Assembly: GCA_027452245.1 (NCBI GenBank)
Contig: DAIDGW010000099.1
Span: 1 to 50,666, forward strand
DNA from: Acidobacteriaceae bacterium
GTDB lineage: Bacteria; Acidobacteriota; Terriglobia; Terriglobales; Acidobacteriaceae
Reading direction: 5' to 3'
DNA: 50,666 bases
The notes under the pieces are model-generated. The model was not told where the DNA came from. It saw only the letters and a list, made by a program, of their open reading frames with translations, and did no database searches. Both the position numbers and the translations under genes were made by a program. Shown in pieces: positions 7,907 through 15,637 of the stretch. The number at the start of each line of letters is the position of its first letter. The first letter of the stretch is position 1.

Positions 7907-8659
7907 CTAATTTCTGTGGGCGGATGCGCCAGCGGCAAGTTCTTTCAGCGTGTGCAGGAATCCCTTGGCGCTTTGCGGGTCCGACATGGCATCGAGGGCG
8001 AGAGTGGCGGTGAACTGGGGAGATTCGGGACGGAACTGCACCTGGAGCACATCCTGCTGGCGGACCGCCATCAGCGCGTTGAGTTCCGGTGTCTGGTCCT
8101 CCTTCCAGTGGGTGCGGGTGGTAAGAATGATGGGACCGGGCTGGTAAATTTCCCATTCGCGGTCGGTGCGCTTGCGAGTTTGAAGTCCGCGGCTGTGGGC
8201 GCACCAGCGGTGCCGGATGACCTGCAGGTGGAAGTTGGGGGATCCGCCCAGATCGGCCTCAAAGGTCAGGGTTTCCTTCTGCTTGTGCCAGCAGCTCAAG
8301 ATCCAGTGCACGGGCAGGGCGCGGGGGCGGAAATGCATGCTGACGCGGACATTTTCAAAAGAGCGAGAAGGGAAGTGAAGGCGAACATTCAGGTGGGAAC
8401 TGCCGATCCACTCGGAGTCGAGGACGCGGCCCTTGCCGTTACATGCGGATTGAACCCAGCGCAACGCGGCGGCCCCGCGGCGGCGGTTATAGGCAGCAAA
8501 GATCAGGTACCAAAGTCCCAGAATCGTGACCGCCCCGACAACGTCAATCAACAGAAGGCGTCCCACTGCGCTTCCTCTGATGCTGATGGTACGTCCGAGG
8601 TTGCGAGTCGGGCAAGAGGCAAGAGACCCGATTTCGAGAAAATTTTTCGGTAGGCGCAA
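7907..8659 (-). CDS. Hypothetical single-pass membrane protein
   Basis: The 250-residue protein is not recognised. One hydrophobic helix (about residues 34-56, LLLIDVVGAVTILGLWYLIFAAY) is followed by a basic RRRG stop and a cytoplasmic or periplasmic domain rich in Trp, Arg and His. An internal ATG cannot be excluded because the first 30 residues look weakly coding. The minus-strand reading frame is long and free of the low-complexity bias of its antisense shadow. It lies 159 bp before the SRPBCC gene and may be co-transcribed. Confidence 0.55.
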   Translation of the reverse strand: MRLPKNFLEIGSLASCPTRNLGRTISIRGSAVGRLLLIDVVGAVTILGLWYLIFAAYNRRRGAAALRWVQSACNGKGRVLDSEWIGSSHLNVRLHFPSRSFENVRVSMHFRPRALPVHWILSCWHKQKETLTFEADLGGSPNFHLQVIRHRWCAHSRGLQTRKRTDREWEIYQPGPIILTTRTHWKEDQTPELNALMAVRQQDVLQVQFRPESPQFTATLALDAMSDPQSAKGFLHTLKELAAGASAHRN

Positions 8660-8724
8660 GATGGGCGTTACGCGTCCCGGTCCAAGGCACCAAGGGGCAT
8701 TTGGCGACGGGACAACGGCGTGCT

Positions 8725-9288
8725 ATGGGCATTCAGATTCCTGTATTTACCGACATTTACAATATTCGGGTGGCTTTCTGCATACGTGATTTCCGGCCTG
8801 AAGATTTTGAGAGTTTGTGGCGGATCGACCAGGAGTGCTTTCCGCCGGAGATTTCGTACTCCCGTCTGGAACTGAAGGCTTATATGCGGCGCCGGCGGGC
8901 ATTCACGCTGGTGGCGGAGGCGCAAGGGGAGCAGGATGGAGCGCAGGAGGCACGAACGCCGTCGGCCTCTTCCGCGACGGGGGGAATTGCCGGCTTTATT
9001 GTGGCGCATGGGGGGACGACCGGACACATTATTACTATCGATGTAGTGGCCGAGGAACGGCGACACGGGGTGGGTACGTTGCTGTTGCAGTCGGCGGAAG
9101 AGCGCCTGACGCGGGAGGGATCTCGCGCGGTAGGCCTGGAAACGGCGGTGGATAACCTTTCCGCCCTCACCTTTTATAAGCGGCACGGATACGACGTGAT
9201 CGGTACCTGGCCACGCTACTACTCGAATGGGGTCGACGCGCTGGTGCTGAAGAAGGACTTGCCGCTCGTCCAACGGACGGGAACTTAA
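8725..9288 (+). CDS. GNAT family N-acetyltransferase (RimI-like)
   Basis: From the ATG at 8725 the product has 187 residues with a GNAT fold. It has FCIRDFRPEDFESLWRIDQECFP at the start, the acetyl-CoA-binding stretch VVAEERRHGVGTLLLQSAEER, and the C-terminal NLSALTFYKRHGYDVIGTWPRYY of the RimI/ribosomal-alanine type. An insert of about 20 residues rich in Gly, Ala and Ser lies before the beta-bulge strand. A TTG at 8701 is an alternative start in the same frame. The substrate is probably a protein N-terminus, though many RimI-like enzymes act elsewhere. Confidence 0.82.
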   Translation: MGIQIPVFTDIYNIRVAFCIRDFRPEDFESLWRIDQECFPPEISYSRLELKAYMRRRRAFTLVAEAQGEQDGAQEARTPSASSATGGIAGFIVAHGGTTGHIITIDVVAEERRHGVGTLLLQSAEERLTREGSRAVGLETAVDNLSALTFYKRHGYDVIGTWPRYYSNGVDALVLKKDLPLVQRTGT

Positions 9289-9342
9289 GCGTCGATCTGC
9301 GCGTACCGGCTGAGGACATCAAGTCAGAATGGAGCCCGGAGA

Positions 9343-10872
9343 ATGTCGGCAGCGACCGAACAGGAAATCATGCAGCATGTGGACAGCGGTTCGCGTACGA
9401 ATACGCTCCTACTGTTTGGCATTGCGGCGGGAATTGTTGTCTTGCATCTGTTGACCAATCAACGTTATGGCTTACATCGCGACGAGCTGCAAACTTTAAG
9501 TGACGCTTTACATATGGATTGGGGTTTCGTGCCCTATCCACCGTTTACACCCTTTGTGGAGCGGGTGAGCATTGGGCTGTTCGGATTTTCGCTGGTGGGG
9601 CTGCGGCTGTTTTCGGTGATCGCGCAGGGGGCCGTCATTGTAATCAGCGGCCTGATGGCTCGCGAATTGGGGGGAGGCCGTCTGGCCCAGGCAACGGCTG
9701 CGTTGTGTGTTGCGCTCTCGCCGTTGCCTTTGTTTGAGGGAACAGAATTTCAGTACACCACCTTCGACTATCTGTGGTGGGTGCTGATTGCTTATTTCGT
9801 GATCCGGATGTTGAAGTCGGACGATGCGCGCTGGTGCCTGCCGGTAGGCGGGGTGCTGGGGCTTGGCTTCATGACCAAGTACACAATGGGGTTTTTCCTG
9901 GCGGGCATGGTTGGTGGGCTGATCGTAACGCGCGCCCGGCGCTTCTTCGCAACGGGCTGGTTCTGGGCCGGGTCCGGGCTGGCATTCGCCATCTGTTTTC
10001 CGAATCTGTTGTGGCAAGCGCGCCACGGATTTATCTCGTTGCATTTTCTGCAGCACATTCACGTTCGCGACGTGGGAGAAGGCCGAGCGGATCATTTCTT
10101 CCTTGATCAATTCAGGATTTGTGCGAACTTGCTGGCCGTTCCCTTGTGGATCGCGGGTTTGATCGGCTACTTCCGCAGTTCACGATTTCGCATGCTGGCG
10201 TGGATGTACGTGATACCGCTGGCGCTGTTTGTGTTCGGGAAGGGGCGGGGGTATTACCTGGGCGCGGCGTATCCGACGCTGATCGCCATGGGGGCAATGA
10301 TCGGCGAACGGTGGGTTGCATCGCTCGGGGTGGTTTGGAGACGCGTAGCGGAAGCGGCCTACTTCACGGGACTGGTTGCGGTCGGATTGCTCTTCATCGC
10401 GATCGTGATTCCGCTGGCCGCGAGCGGTCCGCTGAGAAGCTTTGCCCTGAGAAATAATGAGGATTTGCGGGAAGAGATCGGCTGGAATGATCTGGTACGA
10501 ACGGTTGCGGAGATCCGCGACTCCTTACCGCCGGAGCAGCGCCGGAGCCTGGGTGTAGTAGTCGGCAACTACGGAGAACAAGGGGCAGTTGAAATTTTAG
10601 GGAAGGCTTACCGTCTTCCGCCGCCCATCAGCCTGACCAATTCCGCCTGGCTGCGCGGATATCCTTCGCCGCCGCCATCCACGCTGATCGTGGTGGGTTT
10701 CGATCGGGAAGATGTGGATCAGATTTTCACCGGATGCCGGCTTGCCGGGCATAACGGCAACCCGGAGGGAATAAAGAACGAAGAAAGCCGCTATCATCCC
10801 GACATCTTCGTGTGCGGTGGTCCGCGGCTTGCGTGGCCTGAATTCTGGAAGAAATATCAGGCGTTCGGTTGA
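9343..10872 (+). CDS. Polytopic glycosyltransferase, ArnT/PMT (GT39/GT83) type
   Basis: The 509-residue integral membrane protein has about ten hydrophobic segments. The first loop carries the acidic motif GLHRDELQTLSDA, where Asp/Glu in a HRDE context is typical of dolichyl- or undecaprenyl-phosphate-sugar-dependent transferases. LLWQARHGFISLHF and KGRGYYLGAAYP also fit family members. It probably moves a sugar from a lipid carrier to a lipid or protein acceptor in the periplasm. The final 130 residues form a soluble domain. GGAG lies 2 nt before the chosen ATG. Confidence 0.75.
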   Translation: MSAATEQEIMQHVDSGSRTNTLLLFGIAAGIVVLHLLTNQRYGLHRDELQTLSDALHMDWGFVPYPPFTPFVERVSIGLFGFSLVGLRLFSVIAQGAVIVISGLMARELGGGRLAQATAALCVALSPLPLFEGTEFQYTTFDYLWWVLIAYFVIRMLKSDDARWCLPVGGVLGLGFMTKYTMGFFLAGMVGGLIVTRARRFFATGWFWAGSGLAFAICFPNLLWQARHGFISLHFLQHIHVRDVGEGRADHFFLDQFRICANLLAVPLWIAGLIGYFRSSRFRMLAWMYVIPLALFVFGKGRGYYLGAAYPTLIAMGAMIGERWVASLGVVWRRVAEAAYFTGLVAVGLLFIAIVIPLAASGPLRSFALRNNEDLREEIGWNDLVRTVAEIRDSLPPEQRRSLGVVVGNYGEQGAVEILGKAYRLPPPISLTNSAWLRGYPSPPPSTLIVVGFDREDVDQIFTGCRLAGHNGNPEGIKNEESRYHPDIFVCGGPRLAWPEFWKKYQAFG

Positions 10873-10886
10873 GAGCCTGCGATCAG

Positions 10887-12389
10887 TTACCACTGTACTC
10901 CGGGATAGAGACTGGGCAGGTGGAGTGTGCGATAAGAGTTCTGGCCGGTGATATTGAGTTCCCACAGGACTTGCGGCGTCGCGGTATTAGTCAATTCCAG
11001 AACACGCGCCCCTTTTGGATTGTCGCTGGGAGTGGTTTCATCCATATAAATGTCGGAATTGGGCAACTGTTCGAGCACGCCCCCCCAGAAAGAATAGATA
11101 CCGGGAGTGTAGGCCCATAACAACTGGGCTGTCATGGTCTGATCATTGACATCGAAGTATGCGCCCCGGCTATAGCAGGGGGCCATGCCATTTACGCCAC
11201 AGACATCGCCGGCGGCATCGAGGACGCGGTCGTCGCCGTTATCGAACATTCCAATTTTCATGTCGCCAGTGGTGTTTGGGCTGATGATGTTGGCGTAGTG
11301 CTGGGCGTAGAACCAGTCGGCCGGGGTGGAGGAATTCAAGAGCGTGAAGTCGCCTTCATATCCGAGGCGCCAGAGGATATCGCCGGTTCCGTGTCCGTTG
11401 GCGTAGTCGATTTTGATGATCCAATTCTGGTGCCGCAAAGAAAGGACGATGTTTCCATCGTCGGGCGAGTAGAGAATGGTGTTGGTATGCGTCCAGTCGG
11501 GGAATTCCATGGGATGGCGGTTCACATCCAGATGGTCAAAGCTGGACCAGGTCCAAACTGGGGTGAAGTTGGGGTCCAGATCAACTACATGGTCGCCCAG
11601 CACTGAAGTGGTTCCCGGATATCCCGGTAGGTTGGTGAAGCTCTTCATGGAGTTCACGAGAATCAGTAGGTGGCCATTGGGCAGCGCAACAATGTCGTGA
11701 TGAATGGAGTTGGCGGTGAAGTTGTAGCCTGCCTGCTGCAGGGCGATGTTCAGTTGATTGAGAGCTAATTGACGGACCGTTTTGCCTTCCAGATCGAATT
11801 CGCGAATGACACCGCCGGACTCAAAGCCGGTACCGCCGAAGAAGACGCCGAGGAAATGTCCGTTGGGCAAGAGTTTGACTGGCTGAGCAATGCCCAAGTC
11901 GGCTTCGAAATCGTAGTACCAGATCAGGTTGCCGCTGGGATCGAGTGCAACGATGCGGAGGTTGGCATCATTGGTTCCACCGGGATTCAATGCCAGCAAC
12001 TCGACACCCGGGGAAGCATTGGAGGCTCCGGTAACAGCGGTTTGCGGAACGCGGCCTGCGGGGGCCGAACCAGTGGTGAAAGTGTAGTCCGGGCCCTCGT
12101 CTTGCGTTCCATCACTGTATTGGGTCACCGCGCGCATGTGGTAGGTGGTCTGCGGTTTCATTCCCGCGACAAGGATCGAGGTACTTGAATTGGCGGTGAG
12201 AGGCACCGCGGAGGTTTCGAAGCCGTAACGGGTATCGAGGCCGAACTGGACCGAGACAGTGCCGTCCTTGGAAGCGCCAGTCCAGAACGAAGCGACCAAG
12301 GGGTTCGATGTCTTGGATACCGGCCCTGCGCCGCATCCGATACCAAAAAGAACGAGCGCAAGGGCGCTCGCGAGACGGGCATTTTTCAT
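10887..12389 (-). CDS. Arylsulfotransferase (ASST)-like lipoprotein
   Basis: From the ATG at 12389 the product has 500 residues. A lipoprotein signal ends at LFGIGC. A fibronectin-III-like segment follows (about 30-110, ending YHMRAVTQYSDGTQDEGPDYTFTT), then a six-bladed ASST-type propeller. The propeller shows repeated lines such as LRIVALDPSGNLIWYYD and GVIREFDLEGKTVRQ, and the ANSIHHDIVALPNGHLLIL region. The essential His of bacterial ASST probably corresponds to one of the HHD or HTNT histidines, but the family is broad. The frame extends upstream to 12548, overlapping the divergent gene; the lipobox decides the start. Confidence 0.8.
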   Translation of the reverse strand: MKNARLASALALVLFGIGCGAGPVSKTSNPLVASFWTGASKDGTVSVQFGLDTRYGFETSAVPLTANSSTSILVAGMKPQTTYHMRAVTQYSDGTQDEGPDYTFTTGSAPAGRVPQTAVTGASNASPGVELLALNPGGTNDANLRIVALDPSGNLIWYYDFEADLGIAQPVKLLPNGHFLGVFFGGTGFESGGVIREFDLEGKTVRQLALNQLNIALQQAGYNFTANSIHHDIVALPNGHLLILVNSMKSFTNLPGYPGTTSVLGDHVVDLDPNFTPVWTWSSFDHLDVNRHPMEFPDWTHTNTILYSPDDGNIVLSLRHQNWIIKIDYANGHGTGDILWRLGYEGDFTLLNSSTPADWFYAQHYANIISPNTTGDMKIGMFDNGDDRVLDAAGDVCGVNGMAPCYSRGAYFDVNDQTMTAQLLWAYTPGIYSFWGGVLEQLPNSDIYMDETTPSDNPKGARVLELTNTATPQVLWELNITGQNSYRTLHLPSLYPGVQW

Positions 12390-12435
12390 GGGTGTTTTCG
12401 GCTCCGCACCTGAGGAGAATTGATTTGTAGACGGG

Positions 12436-12441
12436 ATTATA
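12436..12441 (-). promoter_or_regulatory. Candidate -10 box for the ASST gene
   Basis: On the minus strand 12441-12436 reads TATAAT, a perfect -10, placed to start transcription near 12429, about 40 nt before the ATG at 12389. No matching -35 is seen at 16-18 bp, so confidence is limited. Confidence 0.35.
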
Positions 12442-12462
12442 CACTCAGTTTCTGATTCGAAA

Positions 12463-12490
12463 TTGGAGCGCCACGCGCTTTGCGTATACA
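12463..12490 (+). promoter_or_regulatory. Candidate promoter for the 12518 membrane-protein gene
   Basis: TTGGAG (12463-12468), a 16-bp spacer and TATACA (12485-12490) form a moderate sigma-70-like match. Transcription from about 12497 would place the TTG at 12491 outside the message and support the ATG at 12518. Confidence 0.35.
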
Positions 12491-12517
12491 TTGCGATCAG
12501 TGGAAACTGCGTCAGAC

Positions 12518-13906
12518 ATGATAGAGGGCACTTCCCGAACGACGGCATTGCAGGCCGAGAGAATTGCTCCGCGTAGCGAGAAGCTCAGTTGGATGTTCGT
12601 GGCAGTGGCGGTCATGTCTTATGGCGGGTGGATGTTTCACCTGATCTCGCGTTACGCGGTGAACATTTTGTTTGCGGATCAATGGGACTTCGATCGCGCA
12701 ACTCTTTTCCAAAAGCATTCGCTGTGGCAGAGGTTTTCGTGGCAGCACGGATGGCACCGGCTGGGAGTGGGTGCTCTGTTTCAAAAGTTGGTGGATCCAC
12801 TTTTTGTTTGGAACAGCCGCACAGAGTCATTTGTGGTGGGCGGAGTGGTAGTAGCGGCGACGGTCACTGGTCTCTACCTGAAGAGAAGGATTTATGGGCG
12901 GATTTCGATTTTTGACATCGCCATTACCGCAATCCTCTTGACACCGGCGCAGTACGAAAGCGTGTTTATCTCTGCGAATTTTTCGCAGGGAGCACTGACC
13001 ATCATTCTTATCCTCCTGTTTCTTCTGGTCTGGAGCCTGGACAGAACTACGCTACGCTATTTCCTTCTGCTGTTATTGAATTTTGCAGCGATCTATACCG
13101 GCTTTGGATTGTTCCTCGGGATTCTGACTCCGATCCTTTTCTGCATTGAGCGCGTGGGTACGGCGGCGGAATCGCGCATGCACCCGGCAAAGTTTGGGGC
13201 TCTCCTGGCGGTATCGATCGGCTCGTTTGCCGCTTTTTTTCGGTTGTACAATTTTTATCCGGGAATGGGGTGCTACTCGTCGGTGGGGACGAGAGCCTAT
13301 CTCGAGTTTGTGGTCCTGGTTTTTGCGAATTTCTTTAGTGTCAACAGCACGCATGGCGTTGTGTTCGTTCTGGGATGTGGTCTGCTGCTGGCATTGCTGA
13401 TTTCGTTGATTGCTGCGGGTTGGCGGCTGTTGTCCAAGAAAGTTCCTGATATTTCCAGAATTGATCAGGATCGGCATCTGATTTCCGCCGCATTGATTGC
13501 ATTGACGATTCTGGTGTGCCTGGTAACGGCGCACGGCCGAGTGTGCGATGGACTGGCGATGGCGCTGGCCCCGCGGTATGTCATCTACCTCGAACCGGGC
13601 ATGCTCGGATTTTATTTTTTTCTTCTGACGATAAAGCACCAGAGAACGCAAAGGCTCTGCCTAATTGGGTTTCTTCTGGTGGCGATTACAGCGTCTCTGC
13701 GCGTGGACCAGTCGGCGATGGCGTATCCCAGCGAAGCCAAGCAACTCTGGAAGACCTGCTACCTGCAAACTGAGGAGATTCAGCATTGCAACGAGGTAGC
13801 GGGACTTCCGATCTATGCGCCTCCTCGCGTGGTGCGACTCAGGGGAGAACTGCAATACCTGAAACAAACGCGGCAGAATCTTTACGCAGATTCGAGTGAG
13901 CGCTGA
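12518..13906 (+). CDS. Hypothetical polytopic membrane protein
   Basis: The protein (462 residues from the ATG at 12518) has about ten hydrophobic helices, for example LTIILILLFLLVWSL and YFLLLLLNFAAIYTGFGLFL. A luminal-like loop after the first helix contains NILFADQWDFDRATLF, and the short Asp-rich loop ADQWD resembles the first periplasmic loop of GT-C glycosyltransferases. I do not recognise the family, so a lipid-linked sugar transferase or an uncharacterised transport role are both open. In-frame TTG (12491) and GTG (12500) starts exist. The gene is divergent from the ASST gene. Confidence 0.7.
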   Translation: MIEGTSRTTALQAERIAPRSEKLSWMFVAVAVMSYGGWMFHLISRYAVNILFADQWDFDRATLFQKHSLWQRFSWQHGWHRLGVGALFQKLVDPLFVWNSRTESFVVGGVVVAATVTGLYLKRRIYGRISIFDIAITAILLTPAQYESVFISANFSQGALTIILILLFLLVWSLDRTTLRYFLLLLLNFAAIYTGFGLFLGILTPILFCIERVGTAAESRMHPAKFGALLAVSIGSFAAFFRLYNFYPGMGCYSSVGTRAYLEFVVLVFANFFSVNSTHGVVFVLGCGLLLALLISLIAAGWRLLSKKVPDISRIDQDRHLISAALIALTILVCLVTAHGRVCDGLAMALAPRYVIYLEPGMLGFYFFLLTIKHQRTQRLCLIGFLLVAITASLRVDQSAMAYPSEAKQLWKTCYLQTEEIQHCNEVAGLPIYAPPRVVRLRGELQYLKQTRQNLYADSSER

Positions 13907-14001
13907 TTTGAGACAGCGCTTCGAGGTTCCCAATCCAAAATTAGGAGTTGATTGAACTGGCCGCCTCCGGATACCTTGCTGGATTCGGAAAAAGGAAAGA
14001 C

Positions 14002-14823
14002 ATGAAAGTCGCAATTCAAGGGGAGCGGGGGTCTTTCAGTCACGAAGCCGCTGAACGGATGCTGCCAAAGTGCAAGGTAGTTCCGTGCGCTCGGTCGGTA
14101 GAAGTTTTCGACCGTGTGGAATCAGGATCGGCGGATGCCGCCGTCATTCCGATCGAGAACTCGCTGGCGGGAACGGTTGCCGAACATGCCGATCTGCTGG
14201 TGGAACGCGGGGTGACGATTCGGGCGGAATATCGTCTCCGGATCGTTCACAATGTGATTGCCGCTCCGGGAGTGAAGCTGAGTTCGCTGCGCAGAGTGCT
14301 GTCACATCCGGTGGCACTCGATCAGTGCCGGAATTTCTTTCGGCAGAATCCGCAGATTGAAGCCGTCCCTTTTTATGACACGGCAGGAAGCGTCAAGTAT
14401 GTGATGGCGAACCATCTTAAGGATGCGGCCGGAATTGCGGGACGGCAAGCGGCGAGGGAATATTCCGGCCGGGTCCTTCGCGCGGGAATCGAAGACGATA
14501 AGCAGAACTTCACGCGTTTTTTCCTGATCGAGAAATCGGCAAGACAGGGCCGCAGACTGCTTCCGCGCGGTGCGGACAAGACTTCGATTGCATTTAAGGT
14601 GAGAAATGTTCCTGGAGCACTATTCAAATCCCTGAGTGTTTTTGCTTTGCGGGACATCAGCCTCAGCAAAATCGAGTCGCGTCCGATGCGGGGACGGCCA
14701 TGGGAGTACGTCTTTTATGTGGACTTTCTGTGCGGAGATGATGAGCTTGCCCGGAACGCCTTGCGCCATTTGCGCGAAGTGGCGGAGTTCGTCAAAGTGC
14801 TGGGCGTCTATCGCGCTGCCTAA
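14002..14823 (+). CDS. pheA: Prephenate dehydratase
   Basis: The 273-residue enzyme converts prephenate to phenylpyruvate in phenylalanine synthesis. It begins MKVAIQGERGSFSHEAAERM, contains the active-site blocks ADAAVIPIENSLAGTVAEHADLL, LSHPVALDQCRNFF and YDTAGSVKYV, and has TRFFLIEK before the regulatory region. A C-terminal ACT domain (about 190-270, with VPGALFKSLSVFALRDISLSKIESRP) is the phenylalanine sensor for feedback inhibition. The start at 14002 is preceded by AAAGGAAAGA; an upstream in-frame extension to 13948 lacks family similarity. There is no fused chorismate mutase, so this is the monofunctional form. Confidence 0.93.
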   Translation: MKVAIQGERGSFSHEAAERMLPKCKVVPCARSVEVFDRVESGSADAAVIPIENSLAGTVAEHADLLVERGVTIRAEYRLRIVHNVIAAPGVKLSSLRRVLSHPVALDQCRNFFRQNPQIEAVPFYDTAGSVKYVMANHLKDAAGIAGRQAAREYSGRVLRAGIEDDKQNFTRFFLIEKSARQGRRLLPRGADKTSIAFKVRNVPGALFKSLSVFALRDISLSKIESRPMRGRPWEYVFYVDFLCGDDELARNALRHLREVAEFVKVLGVYRAA

Positions 14824-14884
14824 GGTAAATTCCGGCATGTCAATGGTTTGCCGTAATCCCAGACGAGTTCTGGCTCTGGTCTAG

Positions 14885-14964
14885 GTCACATCATGTTGTG
14901 ACTGCACACACATTCGATTTCGCGGTCTGCTCACTAGAATTTTTTGAGGTCCCAGTGTGGACCT
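14885..14964. promoter_or_regulatory. Upstream region of the small secreted protein gene with two dyads
   Basis: GTCACA-N6-TGTGAC at 14885-14902 is a perfect 6-bp dyad, and AGGTCC-N6-GGACCT at 14947-14964 is a second one, 23 nt before the start codon at 14988. The second would form a short hairpin in the leader; the first could be an operator. No regulator can be named. Confidence 0.3.
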
Positions 14965-14987
14965 TGGAATGATGCCAGGAGGAATTC

Positions 14988-15365
14988 ATGCGCTTGTATA
15001 AATTCTTTAGTCTAGTCGTGTTGGGTGTGCTCGCATTCGGCCTTGTGGCGGGCGCTGCAGATAAGAATCTGGGAATTGCCGAACATCAAAAGATTACGTT
15101 CAGCCAACCGGTTCTGCTGGGTGGAAACCTGCTGCAGGCGGGAGATTACAGCATTCGTCATGAAATGGTCGGCGACGAGCACATCATGATTTTCAAACGT
15201 GCCGGCGGCAAAGAGGAATTCAAAGTGAAATGCACGCTGGTGAAGCTGAACGAAAAGGCTAACCAAACCAGGACGACGCTTGAAATGAACGCCGCCAACG
15301 AGCGGGTGGTCACTGAGATCGTGTTCCGCGGTGACACTGCCAAGCACGTATTCGCGAACGAGTAA
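14988..15365 (+). CDS. Small secreted protein of unknown function
   Basis: The 125-residue protein has a Sec signal peptide (residues 1 to about 23, ending GLVAGAA). The mature part of about 100 residues is predicted to be all-beta, with VLLGGNLLQAGDYSIRHEM, IMIFKRAGGKEEFKVKCTLV and a closing TEIVFRGDTAKHVFANE. Proteins of this form recur in acidobacterial genomes as uncharacterised exported proteins. AGGAGGA immediately precedes the start, a strong ribosome-binding site. It is a single-gene unit. Confidence 0.75.
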   Translation: MRLYKFFSLVVLGVLAFGLVAGAADKNLGIAEHQKITFSQPVLLGGNLLQAGDYSIRHEMVGDEHIMIFKRAGGKEEFKVKCTLVKLNEKANQTRTTLEMNAANERVVTEIVFRGDTAKHVFANE

Positions 15366-15421
15366 TGCTTGTCAGCAATAGCCGACATCGCATGGCTTCG
15401 TGAATCGCGTTCTGTAATTCA

Positions 15422-15443
15422 GGCCGGGGCGGAGGTCCCGGCC
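15422..15443 (+). terminator. Candidate terminator or REP-like hairpin
   Basis: GGCCGGG (15422-15428) and CCCGGCC (15437-15443) form a strong 7-bp GC stem with an 8-nt loop, 57 nt after the small secreted gene. The following sequence has only a short T stretch, so factor-independent termination would be weak. Confidence 0.3.
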
Positions 15444-15575
15444 CTGCGTTTCCCCACACCGACCCGTCCTGGTTCGCATCTCAGTACCATACGCGTTAGC
15501 CTCGGTACCCTGGAGATAGTGCAAAATTTGCGTGCGCGGGGCTACAATTCGATACCTTGATTGGGCTTTAGGCTT

Positions 15576-15597
15576 GCCTGCACCTTTTTGAGCAGGC
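15576..15597 (+). other. Short hairpin in the lon leader
   Basis: GCCTGC (15576-15581) and GCAGGC (15592-15597) pair around a U-rich 10-nt loop, 40 nt before the lon start codon. It could affect lon mRNA stability or translation. No CIRCE or other heat-shock operator is evident. Confidence 0.3.
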
Positions 15598-15637
15598 GAT
15601 CATCTAAAACTTGAGCGAGTTATACTCAAGGAGAATC

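Noticed and set aside
14885..14902. Possible CRP/FNR-type site
   Set aside because: The arms are TCACA-N6-TGTGA, the inverse of the CRP consensus TGTGA-N6-TCACA, so it was kept only as an unassigned dyad.
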